Assembly: GCF_001039355.2 (NCBI RefSeq)
Contig: NW_019775292.1
Location: forward strand, 244,331 to 308,330
Direction: 5' to 3'
DNA length: 64,000 nt
DNA from: Lingula anatina
Taxonomy: Eukaryota; Brachiopoda; Lingulata; Lingulida; Lingulidae
Shown here: in pieces, positions 12,627 to 23,736 of the stretch
Numbering within the stretch: the first letter of the stretch is position 1
Layout: each line of letters starts with the position of its first letter
Program-made: the position numbers and the translations under genes
The notes under the pieces: generated by a model
What the model was told of the DNA's origin: nothing
Database searches by the model: none
What the model saw: the letters and a program-made list of their open reading frames with translations, nothing else

Positions 12627-12882
12627 NNNNNNNNNNNNNNNNNNNNNNNNNNNNNNNNNNNNNNNNNNNNNNNNNNNNNNNNNNNNNNNNNNNNNNNNNN
12701 NNNNNNNNNNNNNNNNNNNNNNNNNNNNNNNNNNNNNNNNNNNNNNNNNNNNNNNNNNNNNNNNNNNNNNNNNNNNNNNNNNNNNNNNNNNNNNNNNNNN
12801 NNNNNNNNNNNNNNNNNNNNNNNNNNNNNNNNNNNNNNNNNNNNNNNNNNNNNNNNNNNNNNNNNNNNNNNNNNNNNNNNNN
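12627..12882. other. Assembly gap (256 N)
   Basis: Run of 256 N. Its flanks are the two copies of a 1,398-bp duplication, so the gap may not represent real missing sequence. Confidence 0.99.
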
Positions 12883-14280
12883 AAAAAATCACTTTTAAGT
12901 AGGTCTGTTGTATCGAAAAAAATACTTCAAATTAATTATTGTAGCAGTCAATGATTTAGCACCAAGCTTTTCATTTTTCAGTAAAGTGTTATTTGATGAA
13001 CAGGTAATTATAATGGAAATGCAAATAGTTAATGTCCTGTGATTATTATCTTACGCAGTTTTGAAGAGTGAAGCGTGGATGTGAGATAGTCAACCAATCA
13101 GAAAAGTTTGAAGTTTGAAAGTTTGAAATTCTCTGAGATCCCTGGGAAGGCTTGGGTCTCGCTCAGTCTCGTTCAGGTTAGAGAGCTGTAGGTGGCCAAT
13201 CAGATCTCGAGGACAACCGCTTATAGTAAACTGTGTAGTAGGTACAACCGTCGTGTAGTTTTTGCAATTTAGTTCTTTTCTCTCATGAATTTGAAGCAAA
13301 TATAACTCAGGAGAAGGGATGAAGGGTAGGTAAATGTATTTTAATGGAAAACAGTAGGGACAATTATTTTCTACTTTATTATCAAGTAATACATGAGGGA
13401 ATTCCCATTGCGGCATTTGTCTACTCTTAATCTATGGCGGCTGATTTGACTTTGGAAATTATTTAGCCCTTACGTGTTCTTCGCCGTTTAAGGATTATCA
13501 GATGGATATATTTAAATAGATTTGCCCTATTTGAAGTAGGTGGTCTAATTTGTAGTATTCTTTAACATGAACAGTTTTCCAACTCATTTTCCGTTACCAA
13601 CCGCCACTCAAACGGTCACTCGGGTACAACCACCTAGGTTTATATCCACTTGTTGAATGAGAAAATCTCTTACTCTTATCTAAATGTTTTTGTAACATGT
13701 GGACTCATTAATTAAGCAAACGTCAGACTAACTAATTAATTGTTTGTTCAAATTATCTCATTTATCTGATTTTGAAAGGAAGATGTCCAGGTTTGGTTCT
13801 AAAAAAATAATGATAAAAAACTATATGTATAAAATAATTGCTTTCACTAACAAGAATAATAAGAGTGGGTAAAATAATGTAAAATCCATCAGATCTTAAC
13901 TAGTTTTATAATTATCTTCCTCTTCCAATGTAGAATTTTTGAATATGTACAAAGGTCAAGAATTGAGTATAAATAGTGACAGTGGTAAACTAATGTAATA
14001 ATAAAGGAAATGATTTGTGATGAACTGCCCCTCACATGCTTTAGTATATAAATTCATTAATATATTCTCTGGGCAAAATTAACAGTTAAAGATGTAAAAA
14101 GTTTCCTTAAAAACTCACACTAAATGAATATCTTTGGGTTAAAAAAAGTTTTTCTACTATTTACCAACATTTGATTTCCTGTCCTGACACTCACAATTCT
14201 TCCAGTCGTATCTGGGCAACCAGGTAAGTATCTTGTCCTCCCTGACACAAGTGGTCATATCAAGCACTGTGAAGTATGAT
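12883..14280. repeat. 1,398-bp duplication, right copy
   Basis: Second copy of 11229-12626, starting at the first base after the gap and ending where the left copy meets the gap. It lies directly upstream of CCNF and could hold its promoter and first non-coding exon. Confidence 0.95.
13060..13200 (+). promoter_or_regulatory. CCNF: Candidate cell-cycle promoter of CCNF (CCAAT plus CHR-like motifs)
   Basis: Two CCAATCAG boxes (13094-13098 and 13196-13200) bracket three TTTGAA motifs (13107-13112, 13114-13119, 13122-13127), with a fourth TTTGAA at 13060-13065. CCAAT boxes plus CHR (TTTGAA) elements are the known signature of G2/M genes bound by NF-Y and MuvB/DREAM, and vertebrate CCNF is cell-cycle regulated. 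The same set is in the left duplicate at 11406-11546. The transcription start is not known; this is inference from motifs. Confidence 0.35.
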
Positions 14281-14789
14281 ATCACTGGACAACGCCTGAC
14301 AGCTCAAATATAGAAGCTAATGCAATCCATCATGTTTTTTCAGTTGTTTTACCCCATTTCTGGTGGACTTGCCATTTGCTAAGATGTGTGACATCAGTCG
14401 GACTATGAGAACAACTCTGCTTCAATCTGGAAAAATAAAAAAAAATCTTAACCATTTAAGCAAGGGTTTCCCAAATACTATTGAAATTCAATTCTCCCAC
14501 TGACCTACGGGCTGTGAACATTTAGAACTGTATCACAATAGTTGACAGATGGCAGGGTGACAAAATTTGATGATTTTTGGCAACATTTGGGATTTATTTC
14601 TAATTTGTTAAAATTCATCCATAAAGTAATATTTGTCATCGGTTAAGTTAAATAATAAAGGGTTTATGCACTTAAACATGTATTTTAAATTGAAATGAAA
14701 AATTAAAATATTCTTATCACATAAATAAATAAACAAGATTTGAACACAAACATCATATATATGATTACAAATCCCATCTCAATTTTTAG
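14281..14789 (+). other. Non-coding stretch upstream of the first recognised CCNF exon
   Basis: AT-rich with no ORF of note. It is probably the first intron of CCNF. A strong donor CAG|GTAAGT lies upstream at 14224. Confidence 0.4.
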
Positions 14790-17700
14790 TGGTGAAAGAA
14801 TTTGGCAAGTGCAAGTTGGTGCTACAGAGACATATGAGGTCCATGTCCCTGAACATGGCTAGTCAGAAACCTCGCACCAGGAGTGACTGTACCATCTGGT
14901 CCCTTCCTGAGGAGATATTACTACTACTTCTACAAGGCCTCCATATTAAAGACTTACTCAACATGGCAGCAGTGAGTGATGCATGTTTTTTTTAATGGGG
15001 AGTTTTATGTCATTTAACATTGAAAGAATTTCTATGGTAATACTTGAATGTTTATTGAATTTCATTTTTCATTGCAATTTTCACACTTAGACAAATATAT
15101 ATGTTACAGTTTTTTGACTACTACATATTTATTTTTCAGGTTCATTCTTATTTCCGTGATCTCATCTACTCTCATACCTCACTCTGGGCTGGTATCAACT
15201 TTGATGAAACTTGGCCCTCCATTCCAAACTTGAAACATTTTGAAAGGTGAAATATATGCATTACTATCATTTCATGTAAACATTTCATGTTGTCTGCCCA
15301 TTTACTTATGTTCTTAATGAATAAAAGCAAAATGATTGGAAAAAATATTTAGTTCAAATTTCACAACATATAACATATTGCTTTGCATTATTGAAATATT
15401 AATGCAGTTTTAGTTACCTTATTTACATTTATCTAAAGCTCCTAAGCATTTTTTTTCATGTATTTTAGGTCAGCAAGTAGTGGCAATATAGAGGCTTTAA
15501 TCAAACTTGGAGTTGCTTACCTCTACAATGAAGGGTGTAAGTATTTAATTAATTACCAATGTAGACAAATATCCAGAAGTATGATTCATATACTTTCAGA
15601 AATGAGCATTGATACTGCAATGTATAGAAATGAAAATTTATGTTCAGATGCTTGAGTGTTGTATTGATGCCCCCAGGCTCCCTATACAGAGCCTTATGCC
15701 AGTGCTTGCTTTTTTAGATTTTTTTAAAAATGATTCCCTGTCATCTCAGAATTTAAAATGGAAAGGTGCATTTTCCCATGAAGGATTAAAATACTTCCAT
15801 TTTATTTTTTTCATTGCAGTTCCTGGTGATTTTGAAGGGAAGCGCATTACGAGCAATGGAGAACAAGCTGCTGCAATGTTTTGCCAAGTTGAATCTCTGA
15901 CACCAGAAATCTCTCCATTCACTTGGCTTTTCATCCGTCCCCCCTGGTCAACTGCTGGGGCTTGCTGCAAAGAATATGTCTTCAAGAACATGAAGAGCAT
16001 TTGTGAAAAGGTAACAAAGCACATGTTCACATGGAGAATAACCAGGGAAGCGTGTTAGTTTTAGTAAAATGTTTAGAAGTTTGCCTAATGATTGACAAGG
16101 AATATTTTCTTCAAAAGGAAAACACCATGTAATAAAACCATGTACTTTTTGTCAACTCTACTGAAAATTTTGCAAATTACAATTGATAGTATTTTTTATC
16201 TGAAAGTATTATATGACGACAAAATATTATTTAGATGATGTATAATGCTTCAGGAAGAAGTATGTTATAATTGTGCATAATTTCTCTCCAGGATCCAAGC
16301 TGTAAGGTCCAGTTGTGCCTAGCACACACACTGCAGTTGTTCGATGATGAAGAACATGCCCAGGAAGCCAAAGTTTATCTAGAAAAGGCTGCCAGTCAGC
16401 ACTCTCCTGTGGCCGCCTATCAGCTGTGGCAGTGCAATCAGAAGACAAAGGTAATGAGATTTTTAGGTATCCTTAGTTATAGAGTATATGTGTAATAATG
16501 AGTAACAAGAGAAAATATTGTCTGAATATTTGTTTTTGTGGATATTGCTTATTGTGGACTGGCAACTCATATTACTGGAAAATTTATGTAGTATTTTAAA
16601 AAGATGCTTAGCTCGCTTATATATGTAAACTGTATTTGATTCAGTTTTCTGAAATTTTGCTCATCTACACTCCAGGCATTTGATGTTGCCAGTCAGTTAA
16701 AAAGTATTCGCATGCTCCGTGACATTGCCAGCAAAGGTCAGTTGGAGGCCCAGCTGTCTTTGTGCCACCTTTACGCAGATGGGAAGTATGGAGGTATCTC
16801 TGAAGCCCAAGCAGCAGGTTTCATGAAGGAGTTTGTGCAATCTACTAAACCCAGCGACATCCATGATATTTTCAGGTGGAACTATGATATAACAAACTCT
16901 ATGAGGTGAGTTTTAAGAGTACCCCATTACTTTTGTTTCTACTCTGTGCATACTGTAGGCTTGGTTAAAAATTACATCTATCTGTCACATTGACTAAAAA
17001 ATTTACAGTAATTCGAAAATTTTAAATCAAGGATTGTGCCAACTAGTTCATAATTGGAAACGCCTAAAACATATTGAATCACATAATGAACATTTTATAA
17101 ACAGCCTGTCTTCTTCTCTGAACTGTGATCTGTAAATATTTGTTTCCAGATATATCCTGGTAGATTGGCTAGTGGAGGTAGCTTCTATGAAGGACTTCAG
17201 TAGCCTGACCCTCCATGTGGCAATCAGTGTGGTGGACAGGTTCATCAGCAGGCACATGATGACAAAGTCCAAGTTACAGTTACTGGGGGTGGCTGCTATG
17301 GTGGTGTGTTCAAGGTAATGGACAGGTCTTGATGTGGAATTAAGGGGTTGATGGGAGGGATGGTATTGTTTTTTTTTTTTTAATTATTATTATTATTTCT
17401 GTGTGTTGCTGGTAGATGTGCGAATATGGTGCAGGGATATAGCATATCAGCTAAATAGCTGATGAGCTTTTGTTTAATATGTTCGTGAAATTAATTTTTT
17501 TTCTATGTAATTGATAGCTCTTGTTTTGTTTCAAAAGAAAGGCAGGTATTATTTTCTTTATTTTATTACAGTGTCTGTACCATTTGTTTATTTGAGCAGC
17601 CATTAAATGTGTACAAATGGTTTGTGAATACTGTTGATCATCTTTACTTGATCAACCAGTTGAAAATCATTTTAATATTTGTGCATCGTATTCTAGATAT

Positions 17701-20700
17701 CTGGGTAAAGATATTATCACAATACGAGAGGCAGCTTGGCTGACTGACAATACTTACAAATATGAGGATGTTGTTAGGATGATGGGAGAAATTCTAGCCA
17801 CACTGAAGGGTGATCTCAGGGTAGGTTGTCAGGATTTTTCTTCTTTTGTAACAGTGCTTGAAATGACCATTGTCCTCAGTCCAGTGTTTGTCTATCTGGA
17901 CCAGTAGAATATGAACATTACTCTCCTGAAAAATTACAAAAATGTCTCTGATTTTTTTTTCTCTTTACTTTCTCTTTTGCCTTTTTCCTACTGTGTGAAA
18001 GCTATTATTTCTATTATGAACAGTAAAACAAAGCTTAAATAAATATTGCTCGTAGATGATAAACCATTTCAATAACTGTGGTTGAATGTCACGTCAATAG
18101 AATGTTTTTCTATCACACTTGAAAATTCTCTTGACTTACAGCAATTGTTCTTATGGTTATTGCAATAGGTTTGTTCTAACACTGGACATTCTGAAGTATA
18201 TTGATGTGTTTTACTATTATGTATCTCACATTCCAGGTGGTCACTATCTTCGACCTGGTGGGCATGTTAGGCAGAATTGTTGATCTTGACCAGCGTGTCC
18301 AATGTCTGGCCGAGTACATCTGTGAACTGACCCTCCTCCACACTGATCTGTCCTCCTATACCAAGGCCGAGGTGGCTGCCAGCTGTGTACTACTGGCCAG
18401 GGTGGCTAACAAACTAGGTAATAACATGACTGGTTCATACTGGAAATGAATTACACCATACTGTCAATTGTATTTAAATATTAGTTTTTATGTTACCTCT
18501 GCAATCTAACGACTGTTGTGATATCCTTTGAATGCCATGTCATTATATTTTCCTCAATTATTATTATTATTATTTTATTTTATTTTTTTTATCTATTAAT
18601 TCTTTGTTGCCCATAAAATTTTGTGTCATTTCTAACTTCCCATGTACATATTTTGAATTGTGGCACACATAATGTTGTAGTTATTTCCTTTAAGATTATC
18701 CAGTCTTTGTAACAGTCATTTATCTTGTCTTCTCTCAAGACACACCATGGCCCAGCAAGATGACAGAGTTCACTGGTTTCTCTGTGGAAGATCTCACCAA
18801 GTGCACCATTCACATCCATGAAAAATGGTGAGTTCTTTACCCTCCATTGATTCTTCTTTAAGAAGTTATTACGGTGAATAATTTAACCAGTCAAGAATAG
18901 GTAAATGAATTACTATTAATTTTAGGCTCACTCTTATTGGTATGTGGGAAAGTGGTGCAATAGTGTGCTGTATATTTGATACAACCATTGTATTATATAT
19001 ATATGCAGTTGTAAATATATAGGTATATACAGACACACATCTTTTCTTTTGCCTTATCTGAACACTTGGTTGAAACTTACTGTGCTAGTGTGGGCTTAGG
19101 GCATAAAATTTTATCTTGGCATCGGAGTGGAGTATCTGACTTAAACAGACATGAGCCTTGTTCCATGTTTTTTAATTCAATTCTGATGGTTCCTGAGATT
19201 CGTCAAGATCTGGGGGGAGGGGGGGGGGAGTGGTGCATTGATAAATGTTCAGAGATTTTTGTTTTGAAACCTAGGCTCATGTCTGCAAGAAACATTTCCT
19301 TGGTTGTTTTTAGTTAATTTGGTGAAAGTAATTTTTTTCCCCCTTCAGCTTCATGGAAGGCTCTTTGGTAGACCACAGGGAAGTCAAACTTCAGGCTGTA
19401 AAGCAGAGATACACTGAGGAGAAATTCTATAAAATCAGTGAGTTTGAGGTTAGTATCTGTGTGGGATATGCTAGGTTTAAACATAGAGGCAAAGCATGTA
19501 CAGATGGACTTTATTTAGAGGGTTAAACACATTAAAGAAATAAAAAAATTCCATTAATAAAGGGAATGCAAAAAAAAAAAAACCCAACAAAAAACAAAAA
19601 AACTTTCTAGCCGTCATGTGAGTGGAAAGTGGTGGGCCTGTTGCTAAAACTAGCTGTCTTACATTACATATCTGTTCTCAATCTTTGCCTTCTCTTGCAG
19701 ATGATGGGGTGTGATGAGCTCTGTGCTGTGCTGGGAGTGGACGAACACTTGTTTATTGGGAGGGAACTCCGGATACGCTTTAAGACAACCAAAGATCTCA
19801 TCATGTCACCTTCTAGGAACAAACACAGAGTGCAGGGGTGAGTGTGACACTTCTATCATCACATGGAAGATATGAAAACTTTTGAGTCAAAACTTTTGTG
19901 TGCCAGAGACGGTACCAAGAAATAATATGATGTAAAATTCTATTGAATTCTTATACAAAATTTTTAAGTTAGTCAGATCTAAAATATGAAAATTGATTTC
20001 TTAATCCACCCATTATTACATAAAGATGATAGCAGTTGTACATGGCACAGGTGACCAAGGTATCATGTATGCTTTCTTTACTTGGCAGCCGCCCGTGCAA
20101 AGCTCCGATCAATGCTGACAGAGAAAAGGCAGCAACCCCAACATTTGAGGAGGCGTCAGGCCTGCTAGACTATTTCAATGAGTCTGGGATGTCTGGGTAC
20201 TTTGGAGATAAAGAAGATGAAGGGGACTCTTACATGGATGTGGAAGGTATTTAGAGTACCTCATGGTTATCTTGAATTTGTGCAGCAGTTTTGTAGCTAC
20301 TGCTGTAACACCAGGTCTTGAGCATAAACACAATTTACCCACTCACCTTTAAAATGTTTAAGTATATTATCATCAGTCTGTTATAACCTTGTGTTAGAAG
20401 CCACAAATTATATACCTGAAGTGTGTTGATTTTAAGCTCACATTACAGTAAGAGAATTCAGTGTTGACACTGGCCCCATGCCAATTGGAAGTAAAATTGA
20501 AGCCAAGGCATCAAGTTAAAAATTTTGTTTATTTACTAGTCACTGTTTTTGCTTTGGGCCAGTGAATCCTTAAAATTTAGTATGGTAAAATGTTTTTGAC
20601 ACTGACAGTTTTATGGTGAAGTATTACAAAGAACCAGGAGTTAAATTTTGTTACTCTTCCCAGTATATGTTTCTTAACTCTCCATTTTGTGTTTCAGATC

Positions 20701-21413
20701 CAGACGACCCCGACCTGATGAGTTTATTCTGCCCAGACACATTCAGTACCAGTGACAATCAGGCTATGTCCAGCTTTGTCCACTTCTCTGACCTTAGTGC
20801 CATACGCAGTTCTTCGCCCTCCTCAACATCATCAGAACCTCAGTCAGGGACAGCCAGCCGAGCCTTTCAGCCAATCTTGGTGGGTGGGGAGGTCACAGAC
20901 AGGGTCACAGTTCGCCGCAGGGGGTCTCCATCCTACGCATTCAGCATCGAGGACGTGGCCAGCAGTTCTAATTTTTCCCTGGCGGATGTTTCTATTGAGT
21001 CTGGGGTCTCTTCACATTCTGTGAATCACTCCAGCTGCAGAGAGGCTGGTAAACACATGGCAGTGGCCTCCCCCTCAGCAGCATTAAAACTGTCAGACTC
21101 TGTCTTTGATTCAGGGGTTTCCTTCACTAGTCAGTCAGGGTTTACAGTCCACCAGGATGACAGCACAGCTGGAGACGTACAAGGTGCTTCAGGCTTCCAC
21201 CATTATGATACTCGTTCACAAAGGCAGCGTAGGTTATCCTCACATGCTCAAACTGACCATGTCCAGCACATTCCTGACCGGTCAGCACTCAGGACTCTAA
21301 GCAATCAGATGGACGTTACTGTCACTCAGAATGAAAACAGGAAAGGAAGTGAGAAGAGAAAAAGTCCCCAGAATATGGGGAATGAGAATAAGACTTATGT
21401 TATGTCATTTTAA
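14790..21413 (+). CDS. CCNF: Cyclin F (F-box protein 1, SCF substrate receptor)
   Basis: Substrate-recognition subunit of an SCF E3 ubiquitin ligase in nucleus and centrosome; it has no known CDK partner. Exons: 14790-14971, 15140-15246, 15469-15536, 15820-16010, 16292-16450, 16676-16905, 17150-17314, 17697-17820, 18237-18417, 18740-18827, 19349-19448, 19701-19837, 20089-20246 and 20698-21413 (stop TAA). All borders are GT-AG with consistent phase, about 867 codons against 786 aa in human. Exon 1 carries the F-box (WSLPEEILLLLLQGL). Exons 3-7 carry Sel1-like repeats (KLGVAYLYNEG, WLFIRPPWS, EAQLSLCHLYADGKYGG). Exons 7-10 carry the cyclin box (MRYILVDWLVEVASMKDF, WLTDNTYKYEDVVRMMGEI). The last exon is a Ser-rich, PEST-like tail. 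The first exon begins with TG after an acceptor, so the initiator is either split (A|TG), upstream, or an internal Met (14834, 14843, 14855); the exact start is unresolved. Confidence 0.95.
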
Positions 21414-22515
21414 CTGCAATTTTCAGGGTAATGTCAATTGAGAAATGAAGTGTCTGTGTTAAAATGTGTGAAATGTCACAATAAGATTGAACATCGAATA
21501 AATTGTATGTTTCCCTGTTTGACAGAATGTATGATTGTGATCTATTGGCTGAATATTCCACATCAAGGTGATGTGTAACTGTAATAATGGTATTTTTAAA
21601 ACAAAGAATGCAAATCCATTTCAAACGTTGTTAGTTTTGTACTTGTCAGAGATGAGAGATTAGTTTATATAAAACATTGCAATATGCCTGTGTTGTTTAC
21701 AGTCGCCCTCGGCAATTCTATACAATTTACTCTTATTTGTCAGGAATTGGGGCAATACACAATTAATATTCCATATTCATATTGTAAAACAATATTTTCT
21801 TTATTGCCTAGTATTTTTTTCTATAATATTTTTTTTTTTGAGTATTTCATTCATCTTCAGTTTATTATCTGAGCAGAGCTGCTGAGAGCAACATTTTGTA
21901 CTTGTATATGCACCTGTATGTGTATCTGTATATACTTATATATTTTTACAACTGCGTACATATTGTACAGTGGTTGTTATATCAAGTTATATCCAGTAGT
22001 TTGTATATGATTTATATGTTTATTATTCAACTGAGCCAATGTCTAAAATGCTGTAACACAGTATTGCCATGTGTTCAGACCTTTCTGTTCATAATTGCAG
22101 TCTTTTCATCAACTCAGGTGCTAATAACACAGGTTTCCACTGTCTTCATAATAATATTAATGCTACATAGATTTGCTTGAGGTCGTTAGAGTAGTTGCTT
22201 GAGATAGGGGTTTGAATATAGTGTGTGGGGAATTGTTTCTTATTATTGGTTATTTCATGCAAGTTTAAAAGGTAGAATGCTTTGTATCTAGTGATTTAAC
22301 CTAGGGGAAATATTTAAATCCCATAGGAGAGTTAAAGCATTTTGTTAGTGTACAAAGGTCCTTGCGTTATTGTTTTTAAGTTCACCTGTCTGTATAGCTA
22401 AGTTAAAAATATGCTAAAGTCAGGTGGCAATTCATCAAATGATAACTGTTGAAAATTTACTTGTTAAAATTGTAGATTATTTTTTCATTAAATAAAACCA
22501 GCAAGAAAATTTAGT
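21414..22515 (+). other. CCNF: CCNF 3'UTR (inferred extent)
   Basis: AT-rich sequence from the CCNF stop to an AATAAA at 22491-22496. A TGTATATA match to the Pumilio-binding consensus lies at 21927-21934; it is a motif match only. Confidence 0.5.
22491..22496 (+). terminator. Candidate polyadenylation signal of CCNF
   Basis: AATAAA about 1.08 kb after the stop. The facing CCDC40 signal is about 1.05 kb away on the other strand. Confidence 0.5.
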
Positions 22516-23535
22516 TTCATTGTGTCATGTCTATTTAATGATCAATAATTGGGTTAACATGATAGTTTGTGTTATCTGCAATTTATGTAAAAATGCAAAG
22601 CATTTTCATAATTTCTTGAGTACCAGGTGTAACATTTACACCTTTGCATGCTCTTTTAACTAAAATGTATCTGTAAAGTATATGCATACAAAACAAAATG
22701 AGGATCTCTGTAGAATAATAATTGAAAAGATCTATATTAGGACCCCCAATTTCTGTGGCAGGCTATACAGTAAGGCCACATGAAATGTGCCTGTCTTCAC
22801 AGTTGTGGGTTGAGCAACTTGTGGAATATGTCACCAGTGTATTACTTATCTTTTAAAGTAAAATTTTCCACAAAATCTGACCAAATAACACCATATAGTT
22901 TTTAATGATATAACTCCGAGAAATACCAAAGGACATCGTTTTGTCTTTCCCAAAATATGATACTTGAATGGCTGCTCTCTTTCTGTGTTATAAATATCCC
23001 TTATCATTTGAATAAGTACGCAATTGCACTCGCAGCTATACTTCCATACACTGGAGTAAGAGTGGTGATTATGCAATGTGCCCACGGTACTATGTCATTC
23101 AGCAGACCTTTGAACTAAAGGGCCAAACGAATGGGTCAATTTACTACCAGAAATTTGAAGAAGGTGCAGTTTTAAAGCAATTTTAGGCTGATTGAGAGAT
23201 TGGGTTTATGTCTTGGCATGTTGACTTTATTTTAGTTGTATAAGAGGCTATTAGAAGTGGTGCATATGTGTTATTGGAAATCCATGCTAACTTCATATGT
23301 ATCTTTGATGTATGGCTACCAGATATACGGCCTTCTTCTAAAAACTTAAATCCTATTGGAAATTGTTCATATAATGCCTCAACTATAATTGCATTCTGTG
23401 AATTCTGTGAATTCTGTGAATGGGATCCTGATGTGCTCCTGATGACCTGTTTTTAGACTGTATGCTAGTATTAGCTTTTTATTGGGCCTTTAAGTAAGAA
23501 ATGAATCATGTAACACTGAAAACAATTTTATACAA
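22516..23535. other. Intergenic stretch between convergent CCNF and CCDC40
   Basis: No supported gene. It contains three tandem copies of a 9-mer (GAATTCTGT) near 23394-23420. Confidence 0.5.
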
Positions 23536-23540
23536 AAACG

Positions 23541-23546
23541 TTTATT
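23541..23546 (-). terminator. Candidate polyadenylation signal of CCDC40
   Basis: TTTATT on the plus strand reads AATAAA on the minus strand, about 190 bases after the CCDC40 stop. Confidence 0.5.
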
Positions 23547-23736
23547 TATAATTGAATATTTTTCAACATCTCCACATCAAAATAAAGTTACATTTGTTGG
23601 TAACACTGTAAACTTAAAGTTTACTTTTTTATTTTTTAATAGTTCTTTTTGAATTCTTTCAATGTCCAAACATCATCCAAACAGTCTCTTAGGGCAAACA
23701 TCTGGGTCTTCACCACAATGACCACCTAACTGACCA

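Noticed and set aside
15609-16058. 149-codon ORF read continuously through 15609-16058 as one gene
   Set aside because: Only 15820-16010 is a CCNF exon; the upstream part is intron.
21896-22180. Plus-strand ORF after the CCNF stop
   Set aside because: Hydrophobic low-complexity reading of AT-rich 3'UTR; no homology.
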